A DNA stretch of 64,000 nt from NCBI RefSeq assembly GCF_003597395.2, contig NC_133770.1:291896275-291960274 (forward strand). Reading direction: 5' to 3'. Below are positions 33,561-44,914 of this stretch, in pieces. Below the pieces are notes generated by a model, which saw only the letters and a program-made list of their open reading frames with translations, was not told where the DNA came from and searched no databases. Each line of letters opens with the position of its first letter. The stretch's first letter is position 1. This DNA comes from Chelonoidis abingdonii (Eukaryota > Chordata > Testudines > Testudinidae). The translations under genes and the position numbers were made by a program.

Positions 33561-35950
33561 TTCAGATGGAGTTAATTAGAGTGAGTTAGGCACTAACATA
33601 AAATATGATCTAATGATGGGAAACAGGACAGTAGGCTGGAAAAGGAGGTTAGGTAATAACAGTTAGCTAATGTAGTAATTCAGCAAGGGCTAGCGCACAG
33701 AAGGGTGGAGTTGGTGGTTTTTTGTTTTGGGGTTTTTTTTTTGCTTTGTTTTGATGGAATAACAGCAATATGTGCCTAAGATGGCTAATTTCTTGTAGGC
33801 CATTTTCACACCCTGCAGTCTACCAACTATGGGCTGGGAGATTGTTCAGTGATTACTCCATTCCTTCACATTGACACCTGCAGTGATAGAGACGCACTGT
33901 GGATAACCAGTGTGATGTCCAAGGACATCATCTCTCCATGGTAACAACTCCTGGCTTGCTGGGGATAGACAGGTACGATACTTTCAGAGGATGGAACCAT
34001 TGATCACACAGAAGAATAAATGCACAGAGTGGTCTGAAGTAGAGGCTTACACATGCAGCCAGTTTGAATATCAATATCCTCAGTCCCAGAAGGGAGGATC
34101 TTCTGAGTACTGATTCATACTGTTGTAACTGGAGTAGCGGGACTGGCAAAGCTGACTGAGACACATATGGAGCCCAAGGTGTTGAGCAGGGTCTTTGAAG
34201 TGTCATGAACCCTGGAGAGGAAGCAGGACCACTGAGAAGAACAAGACCTACAGAGAGCTTATTTGGGACATCTTAGAGGATGTGTTGCATTCCTGTGAGG
34301 GAGGTGAAGTGGGAGCACAGCTCTTCATGTTGGTTTCCAGGTGAAGAAATGGGGAGAGGCGGAATCCAAAACCTCTTAGTCTGTGCTTGCTGCCATGGGT
34401 CTTGCTGCTTGAAGCCCTGTGGCCTGCTCTGGAAGGGGAGGGAGACTTAGAGTCTGGGCCTGTTCCAATTATTCTCAAGAGGGAGTGAGCAGGACATCTC
34501 TACTGTGGCACCACAAAGCCAAACCTGTGGCATTTGCTGACCAACCAGCTTCTCGACTGCTCTGTGAGAAGCTGAAGATGTCTCCCTTGGGATGAGGCAG
34601 GTGACAAACTGGAGAAAGTCACAGAAGAGGGAAATCCATTAGTTCAGACTGTCAAATTAGTAGGAAAAGAATGCTGCATTTTAAAGCTGTTATGTTTCCC
34701 TCTGCCAGACACCCCCACCTCACCATACACACACTATCTGAATGTCTTTCCCTTTGAAAGAAAAAACCCTATCCCCTCTAAAACCTGTATGAGAACTGGC
34801 AGAGCAGGCCATGACAAAACTGAAGGTGCAGACTCCTGAGGTTATGAATTATTAGGTTTCCTCCTGTTTGTTTTCCTTCCCAGCACTTAGTAATGCTACC
34901 ATTTAGGGGCTAAATTTATAATGCATGCAGTTTTTGTTAAAAAAAAATTACCCAGCATTTCTCACTTGTAATGCAATTATTCTTCCTCTTGTATCCTAGA
35001 GGGTTTTACAAAATTAAACACTACAGTCAGTTCCAAGGCCTGTAGTAGCTATTTAGGAAATACTGAAGCCTAGTCTAAACAGGATTGCCTGAATCATCAA
35101 TTATTAAATAAATTGTATATAAAGTAAGTCAAAGCTAATGGTGGAAGCCCCCTCATGCTTCCAAATAAATAATAAATAGCTGAATTTAGGAACATGATGT
35201 AACCAAATTTTAATAATACTTTGGTATAATTTAAGAAGAGGGGAGGCCCTTGGCATATCCCTATGAAGAATGAACAGTTTCTCTGAGTGTGTGTGTGGTT
35301 GAGGGTTGGATAGTGCCTGTTTTAAGAGCCTACACAGTTGGCCCAGATTAACACAAATTCAGACAGAGCACTTGTATAAAAACCAACACTCTTCTCCCTC
35401 TTTAAAAGGAGAAGAGGACTGGGAGGGGGAGTCACGGTATGTCTGAATCTATATTTTCAGATAAAAAATATTACACTTAGCTGCACTGGTTGACAACGAG
35501 ATGCTTTAAAACAGTTTTTAGTATGATCTTCTCCAGAAGACACTACTAAATTTACACTGTGAATAGTTAACGAGTGTGATCCTCAGAGTACCTGTTTTAC
35601 CTTGTTGTGTCATTTACAAGTCTCCTATGCAAACACAAACAGAATTAGATATCTGTATTTTTCTCTCTTTCTTTTCATTTAATATTTAGGAGAAGCTATA
35701 TTTACCTCCAGAAATACCTATAAATATAATGTGATAGAGTAAGAATGTCTGATGTTATAACAACACTGGATGCACTTTGGTAGAACACTATTTTTGTTTA
35801 ATATATAACTAGATCACTTGATTAGATCAAGAAATACAATAAAATTATAATGCAAACAGAGGTGGAAATCCTTATTTATACTGGACAAGCCCTACCAAAA
35901 CATGGATTCAAATTAAGTAATTTTATTCGTATAATAAATAATACTTGCTG
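33561..35950. other. 2.4 kb with no recognised repeat or gene
   Basis: Includes a T/G-rich tract at 33715-33755 and a short (TG)n at 35287-35297. Frames at 33928-34478 have no domain or splice context. Confidence 0.5.
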
Positions 35951-35954
35951 ATGA

Positions 35955-36150
35955 TATAGTGCTTTTTATTCAAAGATCTCAAATCATTCTACAATGGTAA
36001 GTAGGAAAGTATCGTTCTACTGATTTTACAGATAAGGTACTGAGAAACTAAATCACCTTCCCAAGGTTATGTAGCAAGTCAGTGCTAGAATGGGGAAGGC
36101 AGATCTGCCATCCAGTCCCATGACCTACTCACTGGATCATCCTACCTTCC
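35955..36150 (-). mobile_element. MIR-like SINE
   Basis: ACTGATTTTACAGATAAGGT, CTGAGAAACTAAATCACCTT and CCCAAGGTTATGTAGCAAGT give the MIR core and head in reverse order. Confidence 0.72.
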
Positions 36151-36229
36151 TTTTTAATTACAGTAGACCAAAGAGTTGTTGAAACTGACAAAGGAACTAT
36201 GGGTGGCACAGTGTGCGCTTATGGTTAGA

Positions 36230-36763
36230 CTTTAGGGGAAACCTGATTAACTCATATAGGCCTCTTCTCTGTGATTTAATTAATAAATTATAAGACTAAA
36301 GAGGGCTATTAGGACAATCTAGTCTGACCTCCAATCTCTCTCTGTTTTAGTTTCCCACCTGTAAAACTGCTGCAAATGTAATGCTGACCTACCTCACAGG
36401 TTAATTAACGTTGAAAAATGCTTTGTGATCCTTGCATACAAGCTTCTATATCAGTATTAGTAGTAGCAGTAATTACTGTTATGAAACTGTGTGGAAATGA
36501 CAGGCTGTGTTACTCACCGCATATCTGAAAGTCAAGCTATGATTTTAACACTAATATCCAGCAAACCACTGGGCTTCAAATGTACAACACTCTAGTTTGC
36601 TGCACACCGGCCATGTGGACCCAGATATTGCATACTAGAAGTTCGATAGTGCACTTTGATCTACGGCTATTTCAAACAACCAGCTGTTGCTCCTGTCTCA
36701 AGAGTTGCTTCTCTTCTCCACACTAGGCTGGGGAAGACTCCCAATTCTAGTCTCTTCCACCCA
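36230..36763 (+). repeat. Diverged duplication, copy B
   Basis: The partner of 32705-33560. It keeps the CR1-end relic, the MIR core (36345-36480) and the downstream non-repeat block (CTGAAAGTCAAGCTATGATT, CACTAATATCC, then TTGCTTCTCTTCTCCACACT). It lacks the MITE and several short segments. Divergence is substantial, so the duplication is old. Confidence 0.75.
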
Positions 36764-38035
36764 TCGCAAGGGGGTTCCCATCTATTGGAACCCTTTTATG
36801 ATTTTTGTGTCATTGCTTCAACAATAGGCTAATGTATTAGGTAGACCCCACACTATGCTTCTCTCAATGCCCTTGCTCTGGTGCCTGCATACATTTATTT
36901 GAGCCAATAATCTATACTATTACTTATAAACTTTCTAAAGTCCCTTACCTTCTCTCCCAGAAAGGTGCATTCAGATTAGACTGAGAATTTTTACAAAACC
37001 AAGGCTAAGCAGTAACAACTTTATTCCCTGCAGGTTTCAATTTAATCAGGCTTTTTTGTTGTAACAGAATATAGATGTGAATTACCCTGAATTTTCACTG
37101 TAAGAATATCTTCAGGGCAGTAGAGTACATTGTGGGTGGGTTTCTTTTAAACTATCATTAGCATCATTTTTAAAATACCTTTTTGTGCAATGTTCTTGGT
37201 TTACAAGAACAGACTAACTCATTTGAGAGGGTGCCTTTGTGCGAGTGTTTGATACAGTCAAGTAGAGACAAGATTTGCTTTCCGTTTTATTCAACAAAGA
37301 GTATAATTATGATATTCACTATAGAAGTCAGTATCTGTATAAAACCATGCTACTGACTAACTGTTCTAACCATTAAAATCTAGCTTGGTAGCTTATATGG
37401 ATAAACAACTGTTTTACACATAGAAAGAAAAAATAGCAGACACAAAAATGATGGATCAATTAGTTCCAGTTATAAAAGAAAAACATTAATATGTAGGGTA
37501 AAGCCTATTAAGTATAACAAATTTAAACACTACTTTGAAAGATCCATAAGCAGCTCATTATACACATTAATAAATAGGCTGATACTATTTCGCTAATCCT
37601 GTTTAAGTGTCTTAAGGTTACAATACATAACTAATTAGGTGACAATGTATATTACTGCTTAGTAACAGCTACTGATACTGTGAAGCTGCCTGGAAAAAAT
37701 ATTCAGCCTTAAAAAGAAAGTCCCAGGAGAAAAACAAAACATTATGCAGAAATATTATTTGAGAATAGGTTTGCTGCCTCTTTCATTTCAGAGAGATGAT
37801 GGACTTAAACACAATGCAGGGAGCATGAAAGGCTTTGGGAAGCACAAAATTCAAACTTCTCCACATTAGATTAGGCCACCTGCTATCTCTCCATATTCCC
37901 ACTAGCAAAGATCATTCAGTTAGAGCTTGTTGGAAAAACTGATGTGAGACAGTTTTTCACTGAAATTTACCAATTCATTGAAATTTAAACATTCCACAGA
38001 GAGGATCTGACTCTGACAAAGCTCCTCTGGAATCA
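36764..38035. other. No gene recognised
   Basis: Unassigned AT-rich DNA. Confidence 0.5.
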
Positions 38036-38039
38036 AATG

Positions 38040-38455
38040 TTACTTATCCCTTCACCTAACACAAGAAGCAAGGGTCACCCAATGAAATTAATAGAAAGCA
38101 GGTTTAAAACAAACATAAGGAAGTACTTCTTCACACAAAGCAGTCAACCTGTGGAACTCATTGTGAAAGCCAAAAGTATAACTCGGTTCAAAAGAATTAA
38201 ATAAATTTATTGAAGATAGGTCCATCAGTGGCTATTAGCCAAGATGGTCAGGGATGCAACCCCATGACCTGGGTGTCCCTAAACCTCTGACTGCCAGAAA
38301 CTAGGACTGGATGACAGTGGATGAATCATTTGATAAATTCCCTGTTCTGTTCATTTCCTCTGAAGCATCTGGCTTTGGCCACTGACAGAAGACAGGACAC
38401 TGGGTTAGATGGACCACTGGTCGGACCCAGTATGGCCATTCTTACATTCTCATGA
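38040..38455 (+). mobile_element. CR1 LINE 3' end, TGGCTATTAGCC subfamily
   Basis: Recognised by GGAAGTACTTCTTCACACAA, TCCATCAGTGGCTATTAGCC, AGACAGGACACTGGGTTAGA and TGGACCACTGG...CCCAGTATGGCC, the 3' end of a CR1 subfamily distinct from its neighbours. Confidence 0.9.
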
Positions 38456-38464
38456 TAGAATTCA

Positions 38465-38974
38465 AAGTGATAGAATCATAGAAATGTAGGGCTGGAAGGG
38501 ACCTTGAAAAGTCATCAAATTCAGTCCCATGTGCTGTGGCAAGACCAACTAAACCTAGGCAGGTGTTTGTCCAACTTGATTTTAAAAGCTTGCAATGATG
38601 GGGACTCCACGACCTTCCTTGGAAGACTATTGTATAGTTTAACTACTCTTATAGTTAGAAAGTTTTTCTTAGTATCTAATCTAAATCTCTCTTGCAGCAG
38701 TTTAAACGCATGACTTCTTGTCCTACCACTGGGGGCCATGGAGAACAATTGATCAGTGTCCTTTTTATAACAATCCTTAATATATTGGAAGACTTATCAG
38801 GTCACCTCTCCGTCGTCTTTTCTCAAGACTAAACAGTCCCATGTTTTTCAAACCTTTCTTCAGACCTCAGGTTTTCTAAACCTCATCATTTTTTGCTCTC
38901 CTCTGGACTCTTTCAGATTTGTCCACATCCTTCCCAAACGGTGGTGCCCAGAATTGGACACAGTACTCTAGCTG
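38465..38974 (-). mobile_element. CR1 LINE 3' fragment, left half of inverted pair
   Basis: The minus-strand CR1 3' end begins at the left (ATAGAAATGTAGGGCTGGAA) and extends upstream to the GACACAGTACTCTAGCTG block, where it stops at the junction with the next copy. The 75-codon frame at 38521-38748 reads LLQERFRLDTKKNFLTIRVV and SLPRKVVESPSLQAFK, ORF2 C-terminus. Confidence 0.93.
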
Positions 38975-39775
38975 GTATTGACAAATTGGAAAATTAGTCT
39001 GAATTCAACAAAATAAAATTCAGTAAAGGCTAGTGAAAACTACTTAGAAAGGAAAAAATCAAATGCACAAAATAGGGAATAACTGGCTAGATGGTAGTAC
39101 TGCTGAAAAGATTCTGGGGCATTACAAATTGAATAGGGGTCAACAATGTGATGAAGTTGCGACAAAGCCTATTAGTCCTCTGACATGTATTAACTGGAGT
39201 GTTGTATATAAGAGACTGGAGATAATTGTTCCACTCTATTCGGAACTGGTGAGGCTTCAGATGGAGTTGTGTGTCCAGTTCTGGGTACCACACTTTAGAA
39301 AAGATAGAAAAACTGAAGAGAATCCAGAGAGCAGCAACAAAAATGATCAAAAGGTTAGAAAACCTGTCCTATAAAAAATTGTTAAAAAACTTGGCATGTT
39401 TAGTCTTGTGAAAAGAAAAGAAGACTGGTTGGGGAGAGGTGGAGAACCTGATAATAGTCTTCAAATATGTTGAGGGCTGTTACACAGAGGACTATGATCA
39501 ATTGTTCTCCATGTCCACTGAAGATAGTAATGGGTTTAATAGGCAGCAGGGGAGATTTAGGTTAGATATTTGAAAAAAACTTTCCAACTCCAAGAATAGT
39601 TAAGCACTGGAAAAGGCTTCCAATCCCCATCATTGCAGGTTTTTAAAAACAGATTGGACAAACATCTGTGAGGGACGATCTAGGTTAACTTAGTCCTGCC
39701 ACACACAGTGGCTTGACTTGATGACTTCTTGAGGTCCCTACCAGCCCTACATTTCTATAATTCTGTGACTGAAAT
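38975..39775 (+). mobile_element. CR1 LINE 3' fragment, right half of inverted pair
   Basis: A plus-strand copy starting at GACAAATTGGAAAATTAGTC and ending CAGCCCTACATTTCTATAAT. Part of it is readable: residues like EIIVPLYSELVRLQMELCVQ within the 103-codon frame at 39063-39374. Its 3' tail matches the preceding minus copy, so both are the same CR1 subfamily, placed head to head with no spacer. Confidence 0.92.
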
Positions 39776-39853
39776 GATGAAGGCTGGTAATGACCACAAG
39801 CAAAAGAAGGTCCAGAGTGCTAGACAGGAACCTGAGAGAAATCAGCATGAATA

Positions 39854-40063
39854 CAGGTAGTCCTAGACTTTACGACGTTCAACTTACGACAAACGGCATT
39901 TATGACACTTCTGAATTGACACCCTGATTCGACTTACGACAATTGGTTATGACTTTACGATGCTCGGTCCTGCATTGGAGTGGACTGCAGTTCCAAGTTC
40001 CGGCATTTTGACTCACGACGCGATTTTCAGGAATCAATTGTGCCATAGTTTGAGGACTGCCCG
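39854..40063. mobile_element. Tigger-like (TcMar) MITE, 210 bp
   Basis: The left end is CAGGTAGTCCTAGACTTTAC. The right end is the complement of CGGGCAGTCCTCAAACTATG (9 of 11 terminal matches). A perfect TA duplication lies at 39852-39853 and 40064-40065. The interior repeats ACTTACGACA / GACTTTACGA words several times and is CpG-rich against an AT-rich background. Confidence 0.88.
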
Positions 40064-40124
40064 TAAGGCGCCTAGACACTGGAAATTCCAACTAAGTGCC
40101 TATCTGCATATTTAGGCACCTAGA

Positions 40125-40290
40125 TACCTTGCTCTTAGTTTCTCTGTGCCTCAGTTATCCACCTATAAAATAGGGATACATAGTACTTCCCCACCTCACA
40201 CGGATGTTGTGAGGATAAATACATTCATGACTATGAAGCTTTGAGATACTATGGTAATGAGGTCCATACAGGTATTTGTGATCACTGATA
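40125..40290 (+). mobile_element. MIR-like SINE
   Basis: TGCCTCAGTTATCCACCTAT, AAAATAGGGATACATAGTAC and GATGTTGTGAGGATAAATAC follow the MIR core-to-tail order closely. Confidence 0.82.
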
Positions 40291-40294
40291 GATA

Positions 40295-41745
40295 CAGAAG
40301 GCATGGTCAAACATTTTAACCATAAAGTAATAATAGAAGGAACAGATTTTTGAGATGTCATGGATATAGAATAGATTAAAAAAGGGTATTTTTGGAGCAG
40401 TGCTGAGGTTAGTGATACTGGTCCAAGTACAGAAAATTAAACTGGGTCAAAATAGCCCTCTGAAAAGAGAAATAGAGATGCCTCCAGAACAGAAAAGACC
40501 ATTTCCCAGCTAAACTATATTGCTTTATAAAGACACACCAAATATATATTTTTCTCACATCCAATGTATAATAAGGGGGTAGATCTGATCAGATGTTAGC
40601 AGGAAATAAGATCTTTTTCATCTTTTCAGACAACAGGGCTTTTATAAAACTGATTCATTCATGTATTTACTCATTTGGCAGACTAGTTTCCCCAAAAGGC
40701 TATTTCAATTCAGCAGTGTTTGTACAGCAGAGCCCAAAGCTGATAAACTGGGGACAATGGCTGTTCAGTAATATAATAAAGTGAGAGAATGGAAAAGCAA
40801 ACAGCTCATCTAGATTTATCCAAAATAAATAGAAAAAGAATATAAAATACTCAGCAGCGAAGAAGAAAGCAGGCAGGAGAGAAAAACAAATGGGAATTAA
40901 AGAAAGCAAGAGAGGGCAGGCTGAGATGAGAATCATAGTGCACAGTAAGAGCTGATGGCTGGTGCAGGGAGATGTGTATGAATACAATGAATTTATGCTG
41001 AAAAACGGGGTAAATTTCTCTCAGAAGTAAAAAGCATTTTGATAATCCCAGATCATTTTAGGGTCAAAAGTGGGAAACAATCAGCTTGCAACTCTAAGAA
41101 ACAGAGAATATAAGCCTTAAAATGCTGGATATTAAAATTACTAAAAAAAAGTTTTGTTTTTGTTTAAAGGAAATTAAATTTAGAAAACAAAAATGTAGGC
41201 ATCCCCACCCCATACAGCTCTAAAGAATTTACATCAACAGCCCTGTACTAGCAGGGAGTAGGTCAGATGAAATACAAAGATCAATTTGTAAGGTTATCAT
41301 TAGCAATTACAACCTGTAAATACAGGAAAGGAGAACACTTTGACAGATTCTTCAGCTCACAAAATAACATTTCAGGAGGTATAGTATCTCTCTCTTGTAT
41401 TCATAAGATTATAGTGCCACCAAACACAATTTTGATGGCAAGTCCCTAGTGAGAGGAGATGGAACTTTAGTTTAATGACAGCAGTTTCCTACCTATGGAC
41501 TAAGCAGCACTGCTCGGGTGCCTGGCATCAGCGCAGATACTTGTAAATTCCTGGAATAAGTTTAGATTTTGATTTTACAATGAATATGAAATGGGATCCC
41601 CTTCTGAAACACTCTCAGAAGAAAAAGGGTTTGTGTGTTTTACTGTGTTCGAGAATTCCCAACGTTGAGATTGAAATTCAGACATTTCTTGTGTGTTATC
41701 CATGAACTCAAACAACAGACCCACTGTGATTCCCCTTAAGTCTTG
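40295..41745. other. No gene recognised
   Basis: Unassigned. Frames at 40593-40987 are antisense overlaps without domains. Confidence 0.5.
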
Positions 41746-41749
41746 CCAG

Positions 41750-42215
41750 ATACTACTCCCGAGGGCATTCTGCGCCAAAAAATTAAAAATTCTGCACACA
41801 ATATTTTAAAATTCTGAAATTTTATTTGTCAAATAAATGTGGAGACTCCAGCATGGCATTGGGGAGCACAGGCCACTGGCTGAACAGAGGTGGGAGATCA
41901 CTCTGCAGCTCCCCCTGGGACACAGACTCAGTGGTGAGGCTGCACCCCACCCTGACATAGTGCAAGGACTGGGCTTGCCCCAGAAACGCCCCAGAACCCT
42001 GTCCCGCTGTGCCAGGTACACCAGGTGTGGGCAGGGAAGTTCAGCTCAGCAGGATCCAAGTGCGGAGGGGATTAATGTTGGAGGGATCCAGGTGTTAGCT
42101 GAGAGGACTCTGTGTGGGGCAATCTGGGTGCGGGTGGCTCAGTGGGGGATGGGATTGGATGGACAGGGGCTTGTTGGGGGGTTCTGGGTGCAATGGTAAT
42201 GGGACTCTCCAGGGG
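41750..42215. repeat. Composite repeat: AT-rich head, GC-rich minisatellite-like body
   Basis: The head ACTCCCGAGGGCATTCTGCG, CCAAAAAATTAAAAATTCTG, then AAATGTGGAGACTCCAGCAT switches abruptly to GC-rich text. The body at 42050-42215 has degenerate units near 40 bp built on GGATCCAGGTG, TCTGGGTGCGGGTGGCTC and related words. I recognise the texture from reptilian genomes but cannot name the family or find a second end. The 120-codon frame at 41837-42199 is inside it and not a gene. Confidence 0.55.
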
Positions 42216-42597
42216 GATCCAGTTGATGGTGGTTGGAGCTCAAAAGAAAGAAAGATAATAAAAGTTGCACTGAAAAAATATTGCTTATGACTATAGAGCC
42301 ATAGATGGAAATTTTTGTGACTACTGATATATTGGAGCCTCCCTGATGGTCTTGTGAAAGGTCCATCATCTTTGCCTGTATCCTTTCTCGGTTGAGTCTT
42401 TTCAGCTTAGATCTGTATTTTTCTAGGATCAACATAGCTAAAAGCATTCTCATGAATTTTGTATTTTCAATTTGGTTGATGAGGTTATGCAAATAAAGTG
42501 TTTTTACAGCTTTTTGTGCCCCTAAAAACAATTCAGTGACTTTAAGATCCATTCCATGCTGTTTCTAGTCCCAGCCAAAGAATGTAGGCCATAGTTA

Positions 42598-42745
42598 CGG
42601 GATAAGAACAGCCATACTGGGTCAGACCAAAGGTCCATCTCGCCCAGTATCCTGTCTTCAGACAGGTGCTTCAGACGGAATGAACAGAAGAGATAATCAT
42701 CAAGTGATCCATCCCCTGTCACCCGTTCACAGCTTCAGGATGGGT
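42598..42745 (-). mobile_element. CR1 LINE 3' end
   Basis: The plus strand reads GAACAGCCATACTGGGTCAG, GGTCCATCTCGCCCAGTATC, CATCAAGTGATCCATCCCCT: the complement of the same CR1 tail type as at 38040-38455. Confidence 0.9.
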
Positions 42746-42774
42746 TACTCTGTCTTGGGAAGCACTGACTCAGG

Positions 42775-42908
42775 CTCAACTCAGGTCAGGCTTGACAAAG
42801 CCCTGGCTGGGATGATACAGTTGAGGATTGGTCCTACTTTGAGCAGGGGGTTGGACTAGATGACCTCCTAAGGTCCCTTCCAACCGTGATATTCTATGAT
42901 TCTATGAC
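42775..42908 (+). mobile_element. CR1 LINE 3' end with ATTCTATG tail repeats
   Basis: GGCTTGACAAAGCCCTGGCT, GGGGGTTGGACTAGATGACC, then ATTCTATGATTCTATGACTC. The 8-bp tail repeats are diagnostic of CR1. Confidence 0.92.
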
Positions 42909-42909
42909 T

Positions 42910-43600
42910 CTGAAAAAGATTTGGGCATCGGAGTGGATAATGAACTGAACTTGAGGTCCCACAATGCTGCTGTGGCCAAAAGAGCTAATATGATCCTGGG
43001 ATGCATAAACAGGCGAATCTCAAGTAGGAGCGGAGAGGCTATTTTACCTCTGTACTTGGCACTGGTGTGAACACTAATGGAATACTGTGTCCAGTTCTCA
43101 TGTCCACAATTTAAGAAGGATGTTGATAAATTGGAGAGGGGTCAGGGAAGAGCCACAAGAATGATTAAAGGATTAGAAAATAACATCTTATCATGATAGG
43201 CTCAAAGAGCTCTATATACTTAGCTTAATAAAGAGAAGGCAAGGTAACTGGGGGTGACTTGATTAGAGACTGTAAGTATCTGCACGGGGAACAAATATTT
43301 CATAATGTGCTCTTCAATCTAGCAGTGAAAGGTATGACATGATCCAGTGGCTGGAATATGAAGTTAGACAAATTCAGGCTAGAAATAAGTGTAAAATTCT
43401 GAAAGTGAAACTAATTAACCACTGGAACAATCTAACAAGGGTTGTGGATTCTCCACCAGGGGCAATTTTTAGATCAAGATTGGACGTTTTTCTAAAACAT
43501 CTGCTCTAGGAATTCTTTTGGGGAAGTTCTAGTCCCTGTGTTATACCGGAGGTCAGACTAGATGATTTCAAAGGTCCCTTCTAGTCTTGGAATCTATTAA
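42910..43600 (+). mobile_element. CR1 LINE 3' fragment
   Basis: It runs from GGGCATCGGAGTGGATAATG through AATGGAATACTGTGTCCAGT and TTAACCACTGGAACAATCTA to the tail TCCCTTCTAGTCTTGGAATC. ORF2 thumb text is frame-broken. It directly abuts the previous CR1 tail. Confidence 0.9.
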
Positions 43601-43604
43601 CCAG

Positions 43605-43720
43605 GCATCTGGAGAGTTAGAGTGCCTAATTTTCTTCCCACACAGCTGTAAATCTTGGGTAACTCCACTGAAGTCAGTGGAGTTATGACAATTATGATCA
43701 GAGTCCAATCCAGAGTGTTT
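43605..43720. repeat. Short palindromic element with near-perfect core
   Basis: AACTCCACTGAAGTCAGTGG followed by AGTT (43661-43684) is a near-perfect 24-nt palindrome. The outer text TGTAAATCTTGGGT and TGATCAGAGTCCAA fits the class of small palindromic elements. Confidence 0.65.
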
Positions 43721-43952
43721 GTTAAAAAAATAGAATTTAGAAAGATGTGATATTGCAGTAAAAATGCATCAGACTTTATGCCAGAGAGTATGACAACAAT
43801 ATAGTTAATGAAATTAGAATACATTAAGTGTGAATTGTTATTGGTGGCTAAGATCTTATCATAGATACATATTACTTTAAAAAAATAGTAAATTACAATG
43901 AAATGAGGTATGATATTATGTATTATATCATCTAAATTAGGCTTAGATTGCT

Positions 43953-44146
43953 TTATGCAGTCTAGCTGTAGCCATGTCAATCCCAGGATATTAGAGAGAT
44001 AAGGTAATATCTTTTATTGGACCAACTTTTGTTGGTGAGAGAGACAGCTTTTGAGCCACACTTCAGGTCCTGAAGAGAGCATAGCTTGTCTCTCTCAACA
44101 GCAGAAGTTGGTCCAATAAAAGATACTATTTCACTCACCATCTCTC
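43953..44146. mobile_element. Fold-back SINE-like element with perfect 12-bp duplication
   Basis: The left arm reads TGTAGCCATGTCAATCCCAG, ATATCTTTTATTGGACCAAC and GAGAGAGACAGCTTTTGAGC. The right arm is its inverse: GCTTGTCTCTCTCAACAGCA, GAAGTTGGTCCAATAAAAGA, ACTCACCATCTCTC. The centre at about 44055-44080 holds TTCAGGTCCTGAA. A perfect 12-bp direct repeat GCTTAGATTGCT at 43941-43952 and 44147-44158 encloses the entire inverted unit, so it inserted as one piece. Confidence 0.9.
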
Positions 44147-44164
44147 GCTTAGATTGCTGTCATT

Positions 44165-44910
44165 TTTCCTATCAACATCTCCCCTGCTGTCAAGGAACAA
44201 GAACTTAATATTCTGATAATTAAATTTTGCCTTTAAACCTTAACAGGAAATATAATGTTCAATCTGTACCTTCAGAAAAGGCACTGAAAAATCTACGGAG
44301 AAATCTGGGAAGTATAAGTATTTGCCCCAGGTTGACTTCTAAATGTTTTGATCCAAATAAGCTAACTGAATAAGATGAAGAAGCCATCTTATCTGATCGT
44401 CTGTGACAAAGGCCTAGAATAACTCCCGCTAACGTAACAGAAGCAGGAGAATGCATTCACTAGGAAAAAATATAAATCCCTGAAATGAGGACAGGAAAAG
44501 TCAGGAAAACTTATTCACTCAGAAAAGAGCAAACAGACAGAGTGGAACTGGCAGTGAGACGTGTCAATAATGCTCTGAGATTGGTACCAATTAAGAGAGA
44601 GGAGAAAATATGTTACAACAGACAGCTGGAAATAGTAACAATTAGGCATTCACTTAGGAAGCCTTACTGAAAAGTTAAGATACTGTGAGCTCAAAAACAA
44701 ACTACATCTGTGATTAATAGAGAACACTGTAAATCTTGTTAAGCAGGAAGCCTTAAGAGGCTTTTCTATAGCTTTATACCAAAGAGAGACTAGAAACCAT
44801 TGTGTTGTTATAACAGCCTACAGAAAGATATTCAGTATCCTAATCTCACCCGTGAATACATTATCAGAGATAAAGAAGATTTATAAATGCTCCCAGATGA
44901 AGGCCCAAAT
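44165..44910. other. No gene recognised
   Basis: Purine-rich in places. No domain or repeat recognised. Confidence 0.45.
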
Positions 44911-44914
44911 TGTG

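Noticed and set aside
41837..42199. 120-codon plus-strand frame
   Set aside because: It is contained in a GC-rich interspersed repeat with degenerate tandem units.
42139..42552. 137-codon minus-strand frame
   Set aside because: It begins in the GC-rich repeat and continues into AT-rich DNA with no family resemblance. No flanking splice signals I could defend.
43597..43980. 127-codon minus-strand frame rich in Ile/Leu
   Set aside because: AT-rich sequence between a CR1 tail and a SINE, overlapping a palindromic repeat. No homologous pattern recognised.
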